A stretch of DNA of 64,000 bases, taken from the NCBI RefSeq assembly GCF_003473485.1, contig NC_053046.1, forward strand, positions 19,157,001 through 19,221,000. The letters are read 5' to 3'. Made by a program: the position numbers and the translations under genes. This document shows positions 21,952 through 32,966 of this stretch, piece after piece. Origin of the DNA: Medicago truncatula. Lineage: Eukaryota > Streptophyta > Magnoliopsida > Fabales > Fabaceae. Below the pieces are notes generated by a model. It worked only from the letters and a program-made list of their open reading frames with translations, searched no databases and was not told the origin of the DNA. Every line of letters begins with the position of its first letter. The first letter of the stretch is position 1.

Positions 21952-22625
21952 TAGGGATGACAATTGGACCCAGACCCGATGGGCACCAGCAAAAAATACC
22001 CACAATGGGTAGGGTAAAACCCCGCTTTCATGGGTATGGGTACGGGTAGGGTAATTACCCGCAAATTTTAATGGGTATGGACACGGATAAGGGTACTATA
22101 CTACCCAGCCCCGCAACTCGCATGTACATATTTATATAATATAATAAATACTTTATTTATTTCTGGTGTACAATTATTTAATTTATTTAGCTATTTAAGT
22201 CTAAACCTAAACCTTGCTCTCAAAAAAAAAAAAAAAAAATCTAAACCTAAACCTAAAATCTAAGCTATTTAAGTTTAAACCTAAATACTACGATTATTTG
22301 AATGTTTTTATTTTAATTTTTTAGGGATACTTTGTATGTTTTTTTATTTGGCTAAATACTACGATTCATACTATTTTATTAGTTGATTTAAATAATTTTG
22401 GATCATAGTTTTATTTCAATTGTGATGTTTTTTATTGTCTTTTCATAGAGAAAGTGCGGGTAATGGGTGCGGGTATGGGCACTTAAGTGCTCATAGGGTA
22501 TGGGGAAGGGCACTAAAGTTGTTGTCCACGAGGGTACGGGCTTGGGTACGGGCATTTTTTACAAATGAGGGTATGGGGATGGATACTATAGTACCCTATC
22601 CATTAGGTACCCATTGTCATCCCTA
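21952..22625. mobile_element. Non-autonomous hAT-like element nested in the MITE, 8-bp TSD
   Basis: The ends are TAGGGATGACAATTGG and (complement) TAGGGATGACAATGGG. Flanks CCCCGAGG (21944-21951) and CCCCGAAG (22626-22633) form an 8-bp TSD with one mismatch, as expected for hAT. Both subterminal regions are rich in GGGTA/TGGGTACGGG-type motifs, candidate transposase-binding sites. The interior lacks a transposase. It carries a micro-insertion at 22215-22239. Confidence 0.8.
22215..22239 (+). mobile_element. Micro-retroposon candidate, 25 nt, 15-bp TSD
   Basis: TCTAAACCTAAACCT stands at 22200-22214 and 22240-22254. The insert is TGCTCTC followed by about 18 A. The flank is itself a little repetitive (AAACCT), which weakens the case slightly. 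Confidence 0.55.
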
Positions 22626-22898
22626 CCCCGAAGGTACCGGTTAACAAGACCCATATGATAATATAGAAGAGATGTTGTCATCGGCATGGCTTAGCAAGAC
22701 TAGAAAAGTTGCTTGCTTGACACCAAAAAAAAATGCTCAATTGTACCTTTCTTATCATTTTTTCAATCAAGGTATCTCCACGTGCAAAATAACTCAAATG
22801 CGATTTTAGGGGCTAATCTTCCCAAACATAACTTTATTCATATGCATCAGCTAAAAATCGAACATCTAATCAAACGGTTAAAAGATCAAGTATCTGCC

Positions 22899-23080
22899 AT
22901 AGTATACTTTGATAAAGGGGTATACTAACAATTGAATAGTTAGTTATTGCTGATTTTCCTACATTTCATTACCAAAAAATCTATTGATTTTTTGTATAAA
23001 AAGATTGATCGTACAAAATTATAATGTAAGAGTAAGCAAATGATTTATGTACTTTAGTTAACTATTCGGAGAATCTAAAT
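22899..23080 (+). repeat. Direct repeat flanking nested transposons, copy 2
   Basis: Partner of 21412-21615, about 1.5 kb away in the same orientation. The LINE fragment at 23081 begins immediately after it. Confidence 0.7.
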
Positions 23081-23690
23081 ATGGAGTTAATTTGGCATAA
23101 ACAGATTTCTCTCAAAGTATCTATCCTTGCTTGGCGGTTTCTGAGGGATCGGTTACCTACAAAAAATAATTTGGCAAATTGTGGCATTATTCCCTTGGAG
23201 CGCGCGGTTGTGTGTCACTGGATGCGGGCACGTTGAAGATGTCAATCATTTGTTCTTGTCTTGTCCAACTTTTGGTGCCTTATGGACATTGGTGCGGGCA
23301 TGGCTCGGAGTGGTAGGGGTCGATTCTCAAACAACTTCAGATCATTTTTTGCAATTTATTAATTACGCAGGTTGTTCGAGATTGCGACGATCATTTTTCC
23401 ACTTGATTTGGTTGCTTTGTGTTTCGGTGTTGTGGAATGAACGGAATGACAATATTTTTAGAAATAGAAAAAGCTCTTTGCCACATATGTTAGATAAAGT
23501 CAAATCATCTTCTTTGTGGTGGTTAAAACCTCATAATGTTGTATTTAGTTTTGGTACTCATATTTGGTGGTCGAGCCCGCTTTCATGTTTGGGCATTGAC
23601 TGACTTGGTTGTAATCTTGTTTGGACTTTGACATTTCCGTAATTATATTGGCACACCTTGTGCTTTAATAATTACGGTATTTTTGTCGGA
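23081..23690 (+). mobile_element. LINE 3' fragment (zf-RVT region and 3' UTR)
   Basis: The translation gives LIWHKQISLKVSILAWRFLR and DRLPTKNNLANCGIIP, then after a frameshift near 23210 CVTGCGHVEDVNHLFLSCPT and WNERNDNIFRN, ending at the stop near 23603. The 3' UTR includes CACACCTTGTGCTTTAATAA. It is the same family as 17285-18060 and is better preserved. Only the C-terminal end of ORF2 remains. Confidence 0.85.
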
Positions 23691-23971
23691 TCATTTTGGC
23701 GATAATTCACCCTATCTAGATATTACAAAATTTGTTCTGAAACATCCATCCTTTATTGCACATGTTCTAAAAGTGGTAGTTTAATAAAACTGAAAAATTC
23801 CCAACAGGAAAAAAATCTGTATCATTTGTCAAATGCTCTCAAGTAAAACAACAATGAAGTGAAAAATTCAAAAATAAATACAAATCACAACCAGTAAGTG
23901 AAAGCACCATAACAAAGAGAGTAAGAAATTTGAATCAACTCAAAAGAACAGCCCTTTCAGCCTATCATCTG

Positions 23972-25610
23972 TTACTTCGCTACTAATTTGCGTGCACGCT
24001 GGTTGGCACCTTTCATACGATTGTTCAGCTCATCAACATCGTCACCGAGATGATCAAGGGCTTTGTTTTGGCTGCAAAATTATCATAAAATTGCAACATC
24101 AGGAATCAACTAAATAGCACAACACAACTATAGGGAAATAACTCATTTACAACATTCATAATAAGTTGTTTGATTTTTAAATAAATCAAGGTATCTACAC
24201 GAGTTGCTAAAGAGACTAATATCACGAGTTAACTTAGAACCATTCGGAAGTCAGTCTCTTCTAACTTATTTTTCTACGCACACGGTCATGAATCAGATTC
24301 CTGACCGCATGCTTAAGGAAATCAAATATCTATCTACATGTCATACAATGTTGGTATATTTTATCTTTTATACCTCATATAGCTTGCTTGTTATTCAACA
24401 AAATGATCAAACCAAGGTACTTCCTAATGATGCATAATGTAACACAAATTTACATTTTTAAGAAAATTAATATTATTATTAAAGTATACAAAAAATTGTA
24501 CCTGTCAAGTTCAGTTCCCATACTAATTGCCATACCCTTCAAATCACCCAAGATATCACTGAGCTCTGAGAGTCCATCATCTTGTTTAGCTTTTTCATAC
24601 TGTTTTACAAACATAATAATAAGTTGATCAAATGAAATGTTAATTCAATTCAGAGACTAATATTTCATACACATAATAATTAATTAAGTACAAGAGTAAA
24701 AACACAATACATACGTCGATTTTCTGATAGGCATTGTCAGATTCATTAGGAGGTGTTGTCGGAGCAGAACGTCCCTTAGGCAAAGGAGCTAACCCTAGCT
24801 TTGCCCTATCTTCCTTACTCATTACATCCTTCTTGGATGTGTGATCTGATCACAAACCAAATTCAATTATAATATTAGTGTATACATGATTTGTTATGCA
24901 GGTACATATAATATCAACCATTGATTTGTATATCCACGGTTGATATTGTTCACTCTCTAGGAGCCTGATGCGTATTTGTGTATGAAAAATAATCAAAATG
25001 TTAAGTCATAATAACTCGTAAGCATGAAGGTTGGAAGAGAACCTGATGTAATCACAGGGCCGGTGATCGCCTTTCCCTTCTTTGGCTTCCAGGGTTTCGA
25101 GAACATGCCCCCGAGATTGTTTAGGAGTTTCTCACCCTGTGAGAGTTATAATGTAAAATTTTGGGATTAGATGTAAAAAATAATCCAACAAAAAGAAAAG
25201 AAACAAGAAAAACATACCCTACTCAAATCCTTCTCGGTGTCGACAACCATATTATGAGTCCTTGTAATCTGGTCACCCTGCTGGTGCAACATGTCAAGAG
25301 TCCTTGTAGCATCACTTCGAATATCCTCAGCAATCCTCAAACAATTATTAACACTGTTTGTTGTCTCTTCAGCCTTGTTCACTGCATAGTTTTCCAACTC
25401 CTGAACACTTTGATTCTCTAGTCCACCTTTTGAAGCCGCTGACGATGCAGGCTTTCTTCCCCAATCGTCGTCGTCATCTTCATCGAAATAGTTCCCTTTT
25501 GACTTTGGCACTGGTAGGACGGGTTCTGAAGAAGTTCGTCTAGCTGGAGTGATGGCTGTGGTCTTTTCTGGTTCGGTGGTTGGTGGCGGAGCTTTTCGAA
25601 ATCCAAACAT
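23972..25610 (-). CDS. SNAP33: SNAP25-type Qbc-SNARE, SNAP33 homolog, 5 exons
   Basis: Exons on the minus strand: 25610-25218, 25136-25043, 24845-24715, 24599-24502 and 24071-23972, all with GT/AG borders; 816 nt, 271 residues. The acidic, proline-rich N-terminus (MFGFRKAPPP... FDEDDDDDW) is followed by the Qb SNARE helix at about 65-130 (NYAVNKAEETTNSVNNCLRI, DQITRTHNMVVDTEKDLSR), a basic linker (GEKLLNNLGGMFSKPWKPKK), and the Qc SNARE helix at about 205-271 (ELSDILGDLKGMAISMGTEL, DHLGDDVDELNNRMKGANQR). No transmembrane segment, as expected. Such proteins join syntaxin (for example SYP111 or SYP121) and VAMP72 at the plasma membrane and cell plate. ATG 25610 follows a GTG codon that is not a start. 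It is slightly shorter than Arabidopsis SNAP33. Confidence 0.95.
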
Positions 25611-26027
25611 TTTCACGTGTAGGAGAAGAAATAGTTTTTAAGTTATGCAAAATCTGGTAAAAACAGAATATACACCTTAATGAATATGAGTCCAACACCA
25701 TAAAATTCTAATATAAAGAAAATAATATGTGACAAATAAAAGACCACATAAACCTAAATACATGATTTTATTCAAAAAATAAATAAATACATGAATTTAA
25801 CATTGTGAATTTAAAGAGTTTATCATGATAGAAAATGTAGTATGAGAAGATTTGAGACAACTGATATCATCTATAACAAAGACAGTATAGCCTCTAAGTT
25901 CCCATCATAGGTCAGTTGTTTAATCTTTTAACATTTCTTAAACCACAAAGAAGAACACTTGCTAAAGGTAAAAATAAATAAATAAAACAAATCAAAATCT
26001 GAATACCGAGCCAATTTTCTCGATGAT

Positions 26028-27290
26028 GCTTAAATGGGAGGTAAATAGTCGAACCAGTATAATTTCATGCGTTTTTTTTTTTTGTCAAGAATTTCATGCG
26101 TTTTATTTCTATTGGATTCGAGGAATTAGTGTCTGCAATTGAATGTGAGATATTGAAAGTACAAAAGAAGACAAGTGCAGTCCAAAATTTTGGGAAACAT
26201 TCCTAAAATAAAATCCTGATTATGATCGCACTAAATGGCTTAGTATATATAATAAATAAGATAAGATAATCGTTGTTGACACCAAAGCGTGAATCGATGG
26301 GTCTATTTGGATTCCATTCCAAATAAATTAAGATAAGATAAATGTCTTAGTATATATATGATCTCCAATTCGATTCCTAACTTGGGCATGCAATAACGTT
26401 AAACTTGTAGGGAGAGTTGGATGTCCATTTGGATTCCACAGACACTCCCATTGATAAGATACTCGCTATTGATTAGAGTTTGCATTTTCATGAATCAAAA
26501 TGCTCAATATTTAGAAAAGGTAAAGAAACAAGACAATCAAAGAAAGAAATCTAGAATCCAAAATCAAGGATAAAATAAAAATACTGTAACAAGAAAAACA
26601 GAAATCAAAACGAAACAAAAAAAAAAAAAAACATTAAAATGTGGTACACAAAACCAAACTTTGTGATTGGTTACCTGCAACTTGGGACAACAAGAATATG
26701 TTGTGTGTGGTACACAAAACCAAAATGGGAGGAAAATAGTTGAAACAATATAATTTCTCGGTTTTATCGGATTCGAGAAATTAGTGTATGCATTTGTGTG
26801 CGAGATATTTGATTTATACAAAATACCAATAAAGTGCAATCCTAAAATTTGGGAAGCATTCTTAAAAAAAAAAAAACACAGGATTATGAATGTATTAAAT
26901 GCCTTATACAATCATTACTTGCTATAAAAGGTAAATGCAATTGATAAAATTATGCATTTTCCAGAAACAAAATGCTCATATTCAATCATTCCTTAATTTG
27001 GGAAACATTCCTAGAACAAACTCCGGATTATAAAAGAAGGTAAATAGTAATGTTTTTTTGGCACTTTCATGAATCAAAATGCTAATATTTTTATGAAATA
27101 ATTAGAAAAAGTAAAGACAAGGTAATCAATGAAACCCAGAAACCAAAATCAAGGACAACAAATAACAACAATAAAAATCTAAACAAACAACAAATTGTGA
27201 GATGAGTACCTAAAATTTGGGGAGAACAAGAAAATGTTGTGTTGAGTACACAAACCCAAAAATTATGATGGGTTTGTGTACGAGAAAGGG
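26028..27290. repeat. Diverged tandem copies upstream of SNAP33, possibly duplicated leader exons
   Basis: 26034-26247, 26724-26905 and part of 26990-27060 share blocks such as GGGAGG(T/A)AAATAGT, GGATTCGAG and TTTGGGAA(A/G)CATTC. A second block occurs at about 26642-26730 and 27195-27290 (GGTACACAAAACC, ACAAGAA(T/A)ATGTTGTGT). On the minus strand both copies of the latter end in a good splice donor (GCAG/GTAACC and TTAG/GTACTC), so they could be alternative non-coding first exons of SNAP33. Exon status is inferred. Confidence 0.5.
26072..26089 (-). mobile_element. Micro-retroposon candidate, 18 nt, at least 11-bp TSD
   Basis: AATTTCATGCG is repeated at 26061-26071 and 26090-26100, each followed by T4. 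The insert reads CTTGAC plus an A run on the minus strand. The paralogous repeat at about 26745 lacks the insertion. Confidence 0.7.
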
Positions 27291-27477
27291 AATAAGAAAC
27301 AAAAGAAGAATGAGAATTGTTGATACAAATAGATGAAAGGAGAAGCGAAAAAAGAGAGACCCATGTTCTGTTTCAACCATACACCATTTGACAAATTTAA
27401 ACCATTGGCTTAGGAAATTACCTCTTTTGAAGAGGGAAATTTTCACTATTCATATTTCCATAATACGGTCCCATTTT

Positions 27478-27481
<4 letters not shown>

Positions 27482-27514
<33 letters not shown>

Positions 27515-28023
27515 AACAAAATGATATTTATCCATTCAAATCGAGAGATTACATCGTTCAACATCGCTAAAAACGTAAAGAATAAATCTGCGAACAAACT
27601 CACAGCATCCAAGTTAATAGCATATAACGGCATAATGCCTACAAAAATATATGATAAAATTAAAGTGACCGGAATATCCATGGCCTTTGGATCTGCAACG
27701 TTGACGCCCAAATCTTTGATTGAATAATCGATCTTTCAATATGAATCAAATAAACACCGCACGAAGACGGGAATCAAACAACACCGCACAAGACGACGAA
27801 CAACAAACCACCACACTTAGATGATGAAATCACAGAGAAAAAAAACTTAGATCTATGTGAAAAATCACTTATTTAGATTGAAATAGAGAGAAAAAGAATT
27901 GGGGTGATTTCAGGTCAAGAATTGACCCAAAACCACCCCTCAACGAAGAAACCGTAAGAGAAAACCTAGAGAGAAAATTAGGGCCGGCTTGTTGGAGTGG
28001 GAGAAGAAAACAGAACCTTCCTT
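27482..28023 (-). mobile_element. Poly(A)-tailed non-coding retroposon, 18-bp TSD
   Basis: TACGGTCCCATTTTCCTT is repeated exactly at 27464-27481 and 28024-28041. The element starts on the plus strand with a long T run, so on the minus strand it ends in poly(A). The 542 bp contain no ORF with recognisable similarity. A second copy is at 48619-49147, close to 90% identical by eye. The TSD and tail show LINE-machinery insertion. Whether it is a SINE-like family or the 5' UTR joined to the tail of an internally deleted LINE is open. Confidence 0.85.
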
Positions 28024-28041
28024 TACGGTCCCATTTTCCTT

Positions 28042-30095
28042 ATTTAATAGTATATGAATATGATATGATTGTTTAATATATGATTTTTTTTCCCTATTAT
28101 GATTTACTACAATTATATACAAAAACAGCGCCGTTATGTCTTTTTGGACCGAAAAACAAATCATCGTAAACATAACATTCATGAATATATAAGACATTAC
28201 ATTGTTATGTATGACCCTTTGAACTCTAAGTAGAAGGTCAATAACCTTTAGTACTAAGAAACCACTATCAAACACAAAATGATATAAAAACATGTTGATT
28301 GTTCGAACACGCTTTCTCAGTGAGAACACGCTTTTTAAGCAACTTTGAGAGCTAAGTTGCCTAATAGTTTGGTTAGGAAAACACACAACTTTAATATTTT
28401 TGAAAATTGGAACTTAACACTTAGTTTTTTCTTTTCTTCTTCTAAATGGTGCTAAATAGTTTTATGTGGTTCCAATAGTTCAGTTATGGTTTGCGAAATG
28501 CTTTTAAAATATTGGGTCGGTTCATAAACTTCTATAACGATTCAGTTAATTTTAGTTTAGTTCGATTCGGTTCGATGATTCGGTTCAGTTTACGGTTTTT
28601 TTTACCCACCCCTAATATTCAATGTCATTAAGTAAAAACATTATAGATTCAATTTAAATTTTTGATTTTTAATCGAGTAGTGTAATGACTAAATTCATAC
28701 AATTTACGGGTCGAGATGTAGAGAATCCGTGGCTAGAAGCCCATATGCTCCAATTAAGCAAATCATTAGCAATTCAATTTTAAGTTAAAAATATACAACA
28801 TTAATTATTACAATTGCAATAATCAATTTACAATTAATGTATTACGGAAATTACTAAGCTTCCATATTTGAATGAAAAAATATTAAATATGGTGAAACAA
28901 AAGGGTATGAATTTATGTTCCAATAGTACAATGATCACATGATAAAAGGTTGCATGATGTATGATATGTTGAGGCGCAATTTCGAACCAATAATATCTCA
29001 CTTCTATATTTTGTTTTTTGAAGGAACACTTCTTTATAGTTGGTGTGTGCAAGTTTAGCATCGATTATTTAAAAACATATCAGATATTTAACGGATAAGA
29101 ACATATATTACACTTGATCTTAATCAAAAGGCTGAGAAATTGATCTTACCGTCAATTATTTAAAACCAAAAAGAAATTTAATTGATTAATGTCCAATGAA
29201 AATAAAATAAGTTTTTAAAATTTAAACAACTGCGCCGCTTTCTGCTACTTACTCCATGCCCCGCCATTTGTAGGTCCGCACTCCGCCACTCCGTTCTCCT
29301 TTATACTATAGTAATATTTATATTTATATTTTATATTTGAACAAAACAGATTCCTATCGATTCCTTATATATGTTACAGTGTTCAATGTTTGTTTATAAC
29401 CCCTAAAAAAATGTCTACTAATAAAATAAACAAAGTGGGTTTCTCGTGGTGCCGGGTCTCGAACCAGTTCATCTGGATTGTAGGCAAACCTTGCAACTAA
29501 ATGACTTTTCGGAAGACACACAAACAAAGTGGGTTTAATAATTCATTTAAAATTTTAACGCTAACTTTCTTTCCGCAAATAACTTTAAAATTTTAGAACA
29601 TTATATTGATGGATATTCATATGAATTATTATAGATGAACATTTGAATGAAATTTGTACCTTATTATTGAAACCATATAAGTTATTATAGATGAACATTT
29701 GAATGAAATTTATACCTTAATATTGAAACTTTTAATTTTCAATTAACTTGTTTTTAGTATATATACCATGGATAATACTAACAAATTAATATTATTCAAG
29801 CAATAAAAAATACTAACAAATTAAACAAAAACGACAAATATCATTTATTTAATATTGAACTCATTCACGAACCATCAATTACACATAATGTCACTCTTAA
29901 TATTGAACTATTATTGATAATTCAAGCTTCTTCTTGTTTTTTTTTCCTTTCTAAAGGTCAATAATTCAACCCCATATTTTCACACGAAAGTGAATATCAG
30001 GACCTAAACATTAAAAGGAAGAAATCTACATAAACTTGAAATTTTTTAAATCATTATTTTCTTAACGAGTGCATTTAGGCCAAAATGCAAAAGGC
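28042..30095. other. Intergenic DNA
   Basis: About 2 kb without a supported gene. 28530-28615 (GTTCGATTCGGTTCGATGAT, ending TTACCCACCCCTAA) looks like one end of a hAT-type element. 29437-29520 contains a tRNA-like piece (GGGTCTCGAACC). The rest is AT-rich. Confidence 0.4.
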
Positions 30096-30782
30096 TTAAG
30101 ACTGAAAAGCCATCAATCTTCTAGAGAATTGAGTGGGATGCAATGACAATGGTAAGTAACTCGGGGCAGGGGCAAACGTAGCAGGAAGAGGGGACTCAAC
30201 AGGGGAGGGAGTAACAGGGAAAGGGGGCTCAACTGGGGCCGACGTAACGGGGACAGGAGGCTCAATTGTGGAAGGCGTAACAGGGGAAGGAGGGGTAACA
30301 ATGATAGGAGTAACAGGAACAGGCATAACAGGGATTTGGAAGGAAACTGGATTACGTGTGAAAGGGCTAGGCTTAACAGGAGCGGGCTTAACAGGAGTTG
30401 GTGTAACAGGAGCAAGAGGTGTAACGGGTGCAGGCGTAACAGGAGATGGAGGTGTTATAGGTGTAGGCGTAACAGGGGTAGGAGGCGTAACAGGGGAAGG
30501 AGGGGTAACAGGGGTAGGAGGAGAAATTGGGGCAGGAGGCGTAAGAGGAAGAGAAGGCTTAATGGGGGTAGGAGGCGTAACAGGGACAGGAGGCTTAACA
30601 ATGACAGGAGACTTAACAGGGTCTGGCTTAACAGGGACAATAGGCTTTATAGGGGCAGGCTTAGTGGGGATAGAAGGCTTAAAACCATAAGGTTTGTAAA
30701 GAGCGGTTTCAAGCTCTTCCGCAAATGTAGTGAAAAAGGTTAGTTGAAGTAAGAGTAACAACAATGCTAAGATTTTGACCAT
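30096..30782 (-). CDS. Secreted proline-rich protein with PVTP-type repeats
   Basis: An intronless 228-residue protein. Residues 1-21 (MVKILALLLLLLQLTFFTTF plus A) are a signal peptide, then EELETALYKPYGFKP, then about 150 residues built on the degenerate units PVTPP, PVTPTP, PVKPAP and PVEPP, and a non-repetitive tail ending FSRRLMAFQS. Proline every second or third position and Val/Thr/Lys between suggest an extracellular polyproline rod, likely hydroxylated, in the cell wall. It lacks the PPVYK units of classical legume PRPs, the SPPPP of extensins and a C-terminal eight-cysteine domain. The repetitive DNA gives long open frames on the other strand, which are shadows. Confidence 0.8.
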   Translation of the reverse strand: MVKILALLLLLLQLTFFTTFAEELETALYKPYGFKPSIPTKPAPIKPIVPVKPDPVKSPVIVKPPVPVTPPTPIKPSLPLTPPAPISPPTPVTPPSPVTPPTPVTPTPITPPSPVTPAPVTPLAPVTPTPVKPAPVKPSPFTRNPVSFQIPVMPVPVTPIIVTPPSPVTPSTIEPPVPVTSAPVEPPFPVTPSPVESPLPATFAPAPSYLPLSLHPTQFSRRLMAFQS

Positions 30783-30867
30783 TTTTCTCTATAGGAGATA
30801 GTAACCTTGAAAAAGAGGGAGAGAAAGTGATGTTGGTATTATGAGAATGTGAGTTTGAGGGATGATT

Positions 30868-30875
30868 TATTTATA
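30868..30875 (-). promoter_or_regulatory. TATA box of the proline-rich protein gene
   Basis: TATAAATA on the minus strand, about 85 bp upstream of the ATG at 30782, a normal plant core-promoter distance. Confidence 0.6.
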
Positions 30876-31230
30876 GGAAGTAATGCCCATAATCATTGGA
30901 GTTTTTGTTAATGTGTATTAAAACAATAACTAAATTTTCTTAAAGTAGAATTGCTTCTTTTATTTAATTACTAGTGTATTTATGCGGTGTTGTCCGGGTT
31001 TGACATATTCAAAAAGATAAAAGAATTATATGTATGATATCCGCAAATAAAATTTATCACAGATTGGTATAGGATGAATATCTTAATAAATACACACAAA
31101 TATAATAAAATATACCATATTATAAATACTCGTAAATTCATAGATGCACATACAGATAAAATTAATTGGATTTAGTAAAAATATTAACACATATAGAATA
31201 AAATTAACTTTTAGGAATTTGTGTTATTTC

Positions 31231-31690
31231 TGTTAAGATATTTCTGTTACATAAAATATAAGGAATTTAATGAAAAAGTTAAGTAAAATATTTAATAGAT
31301 AAGATTAAAAGTTTGTTGAGATATTTATGTCAATTCAAATATTGGTTTTAAAAAATAAAAAAATAATAAAAATATTGCGAAGAAACGTGAAAGTGCACGT
31401 GACATAAAAAATCTTACTTTATATATATACTATTGATTGATTGATTGATGATTTATAGTTGAAGGGTAACGTATGTAATTTGTTGAGATATTTCTATTAC
31501 ATAAAATATTAGGAATTCAATAAAAAAATCAAGTAAAATATTTAATAGATAAGATCAAAAGTTTGTGAAGATATTTATGTCAAATTAATTATTGATTTTA
31601 AAAAATAAAAAATAATAAAAATATTACGAATAAACGTGAAAGTAACATAAAATACTTTACTTTATATATACTATTGATTACTACCCAAAT
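31231..31690 (+). repeat. Two tandem copies of a ~250-bp AT-rich unit
   Basis: 31231-31438 and 31480-31690 match closely in order, with shared blocks such as AAATATTTAATAGATAAGAT, ATATTTATGTCAA and TATATACTATTGATT. There is no coding potential. Confidence 0.7.
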
Positions 31691-32094
31691 TCATTGACGT
31701 GAATTAAAGGGAAAATAATTTATTTTTTTGAAAGAATAAAATTATTTTTTTATCTATATGTTTTAGTGCAAAGATAATATAAGCAATAATTTGGGAAGGG
31801 GATGCGGAAATGTAAAAAAAAAAAAGTATGGACACATATGTCAAGCGCATTATAAAATTTCGTTTGAGTTTTTCTCGTTAATTTATTTTTATGGATTGTC
31901 TCATTATATGTCTTTCTTTCAAAAAAAATGTCATTAGATCATTAGTTTATTTAATTATTTTAAAAATAGATAATATTTTATAAATTATACTAAGTGATAT
32001 TCGGTCATTTGATTAATCCGTATTTATTTAACCCAATTTTATCACTATTGTGTGGCAACCGAAAATTATAGGGAGGCCCTGCTACAATTTCGCA

Positions 32095-32096
<2 letters not shown>

Positions 32097-32143
<47 letters not shown>
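32097..32143. repeat. (AT)n microsatellite
   Basis: Uninterrupted AT dinucleotides for about 47 bp. Confidence 0.9.
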
Positions 32144-32145
<2 letters not shown>

Positions 32146-32210
32146 GAAAATTATTTCAATACTATTTATAAAGTTATGGAAATCAGTTGGGTCATAATAG
32201 ACTAAACTAA

Positions 32211-32228
32211 TTTTATTTTTTTTGAAGG
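32211..32228 (-). mobile_element. Micro-retroposon candidate, 18 nt, perfect 15-bp TSD
   Basis: AATAGACTAAACTAA is identical at 32196-32210 and 32229-32243. The insert reads CCTTCAAAAAAAATAAAA on the minus strand. Confidence 0.7.
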
Positions 32229-32570
32229 AATAGACTAAACTAAAATATCACTAAGAAAAAAAAGACGAAAATAAAATATAAAAAGTGAGTGCCCAAAAAT
32301 TATGCTTCAGCCAGATCGGTTATATTCCAGTTATGCGTCACTAATTAATGTTAATTTTAATTCATGAAATTCGTATTAATTAGTGTTTTAATGATAATTA
32401 ATTTAGATTTTATTAACATTTTTTAAACAATAAATATTTTTCTGAATATTGTATATGTCATTAATCAATTTTGTTGAGACTAAATTTTTTTTTATCATTA
32501 TTATATAAAAAAAAAAAATCGATCATTTGCTTATTCAAAATATTTTTATATCATTCATAACTAAAAAAAC

Positions 32571-32776
32571 AGGTAATGTTAACCAGAGCCTCCGAGGCAC
32601 CGGTTAAGGAAGATCAAAGATGAAATTTTAAGGCAAAAGAGAAAATATTTAATGCATTGATTATCCAACTTTGAATGCAAACATTACCATTTTTGAGTCA
32701 TTATTTAAGCATTTAATGTAAATATTACTATATTTAACTTCTTAACCAGTGTCCGGAGCACCGATTAGCATGACCC
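32571..32776. mobile_element. Mutator-like MITE related to 21802-22652
   Basis: The inverted ends are AGGTAATGTTAACCAGAGCC and (complement) GGGTCATGCTAATCGGTGC, followed internally by CACCGGTTAAG / CACTGGTTAAG-type text. It is about 206 bp and non-coding. The flanking repeat is not clear (ACTAAAAAA and AATAAAAAA are possible). Confidence 0.7.
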
Positions 32777-32966
32777 AATAAAAAATAACCTCGTGAAAAA
32801 ATAGTAAAAATATACACATATGTTATAATTTTTTTATTTCAAAGTATGTTTTATAAAGAGTTAAAGTAGTGTCATTCACAGCCGAATTTTGAATTATCAA
32901 AGCCCCTTTTACTTGAAAATCAAGCGTTAAAAAAAGTGCATTCAAAACTGTGCAATTAACCCCTAA

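Larger units (their letters stand above)
21802..22652. mobile_element. Mutator-like MITE with 9-bp TSD, interrupted by a hAT element
   Basis: The left end GGGAAATGTTAACCGATGC and the right end (complement) GGGTCTTGTTAACCGGTACC pair as inverted repeats. ATATGGTAA (21793-21801) and ATATGATAA (22653-22661) form a 9-bp TSD with one mismatch. Without the hAT insert it is only about 170 bp. A relative lies at 32571-32776. Confidence 0.8.
30876..32570. other. AT-rich intergenic DNA
   Basis: No gene. It contains a two-copy tandem repeat (31231-31690), an (AT)n microsatellite (32097-32143) and a micro-insertion (32211-32228). The junctions near 31712-31750 and 31910-31940 resemble further, weaker micro-insertions. 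Confidence 0.5.

Noticed and set aside
22200-22255. Interstitial telomere repeat (CTAAACC...)
   Set aside because: Plant telomere repeats are CCCTAAA; here the unit is CCTAAA in only a few copies, and the doubling is better explained by the micro-insertion TSD.
30268-30743. Glycine- or arginine-rich proteins on the plus strand
   Set aside because: These long frames are the complement of the repetitive proline-rich coding sequence on the minus strand.
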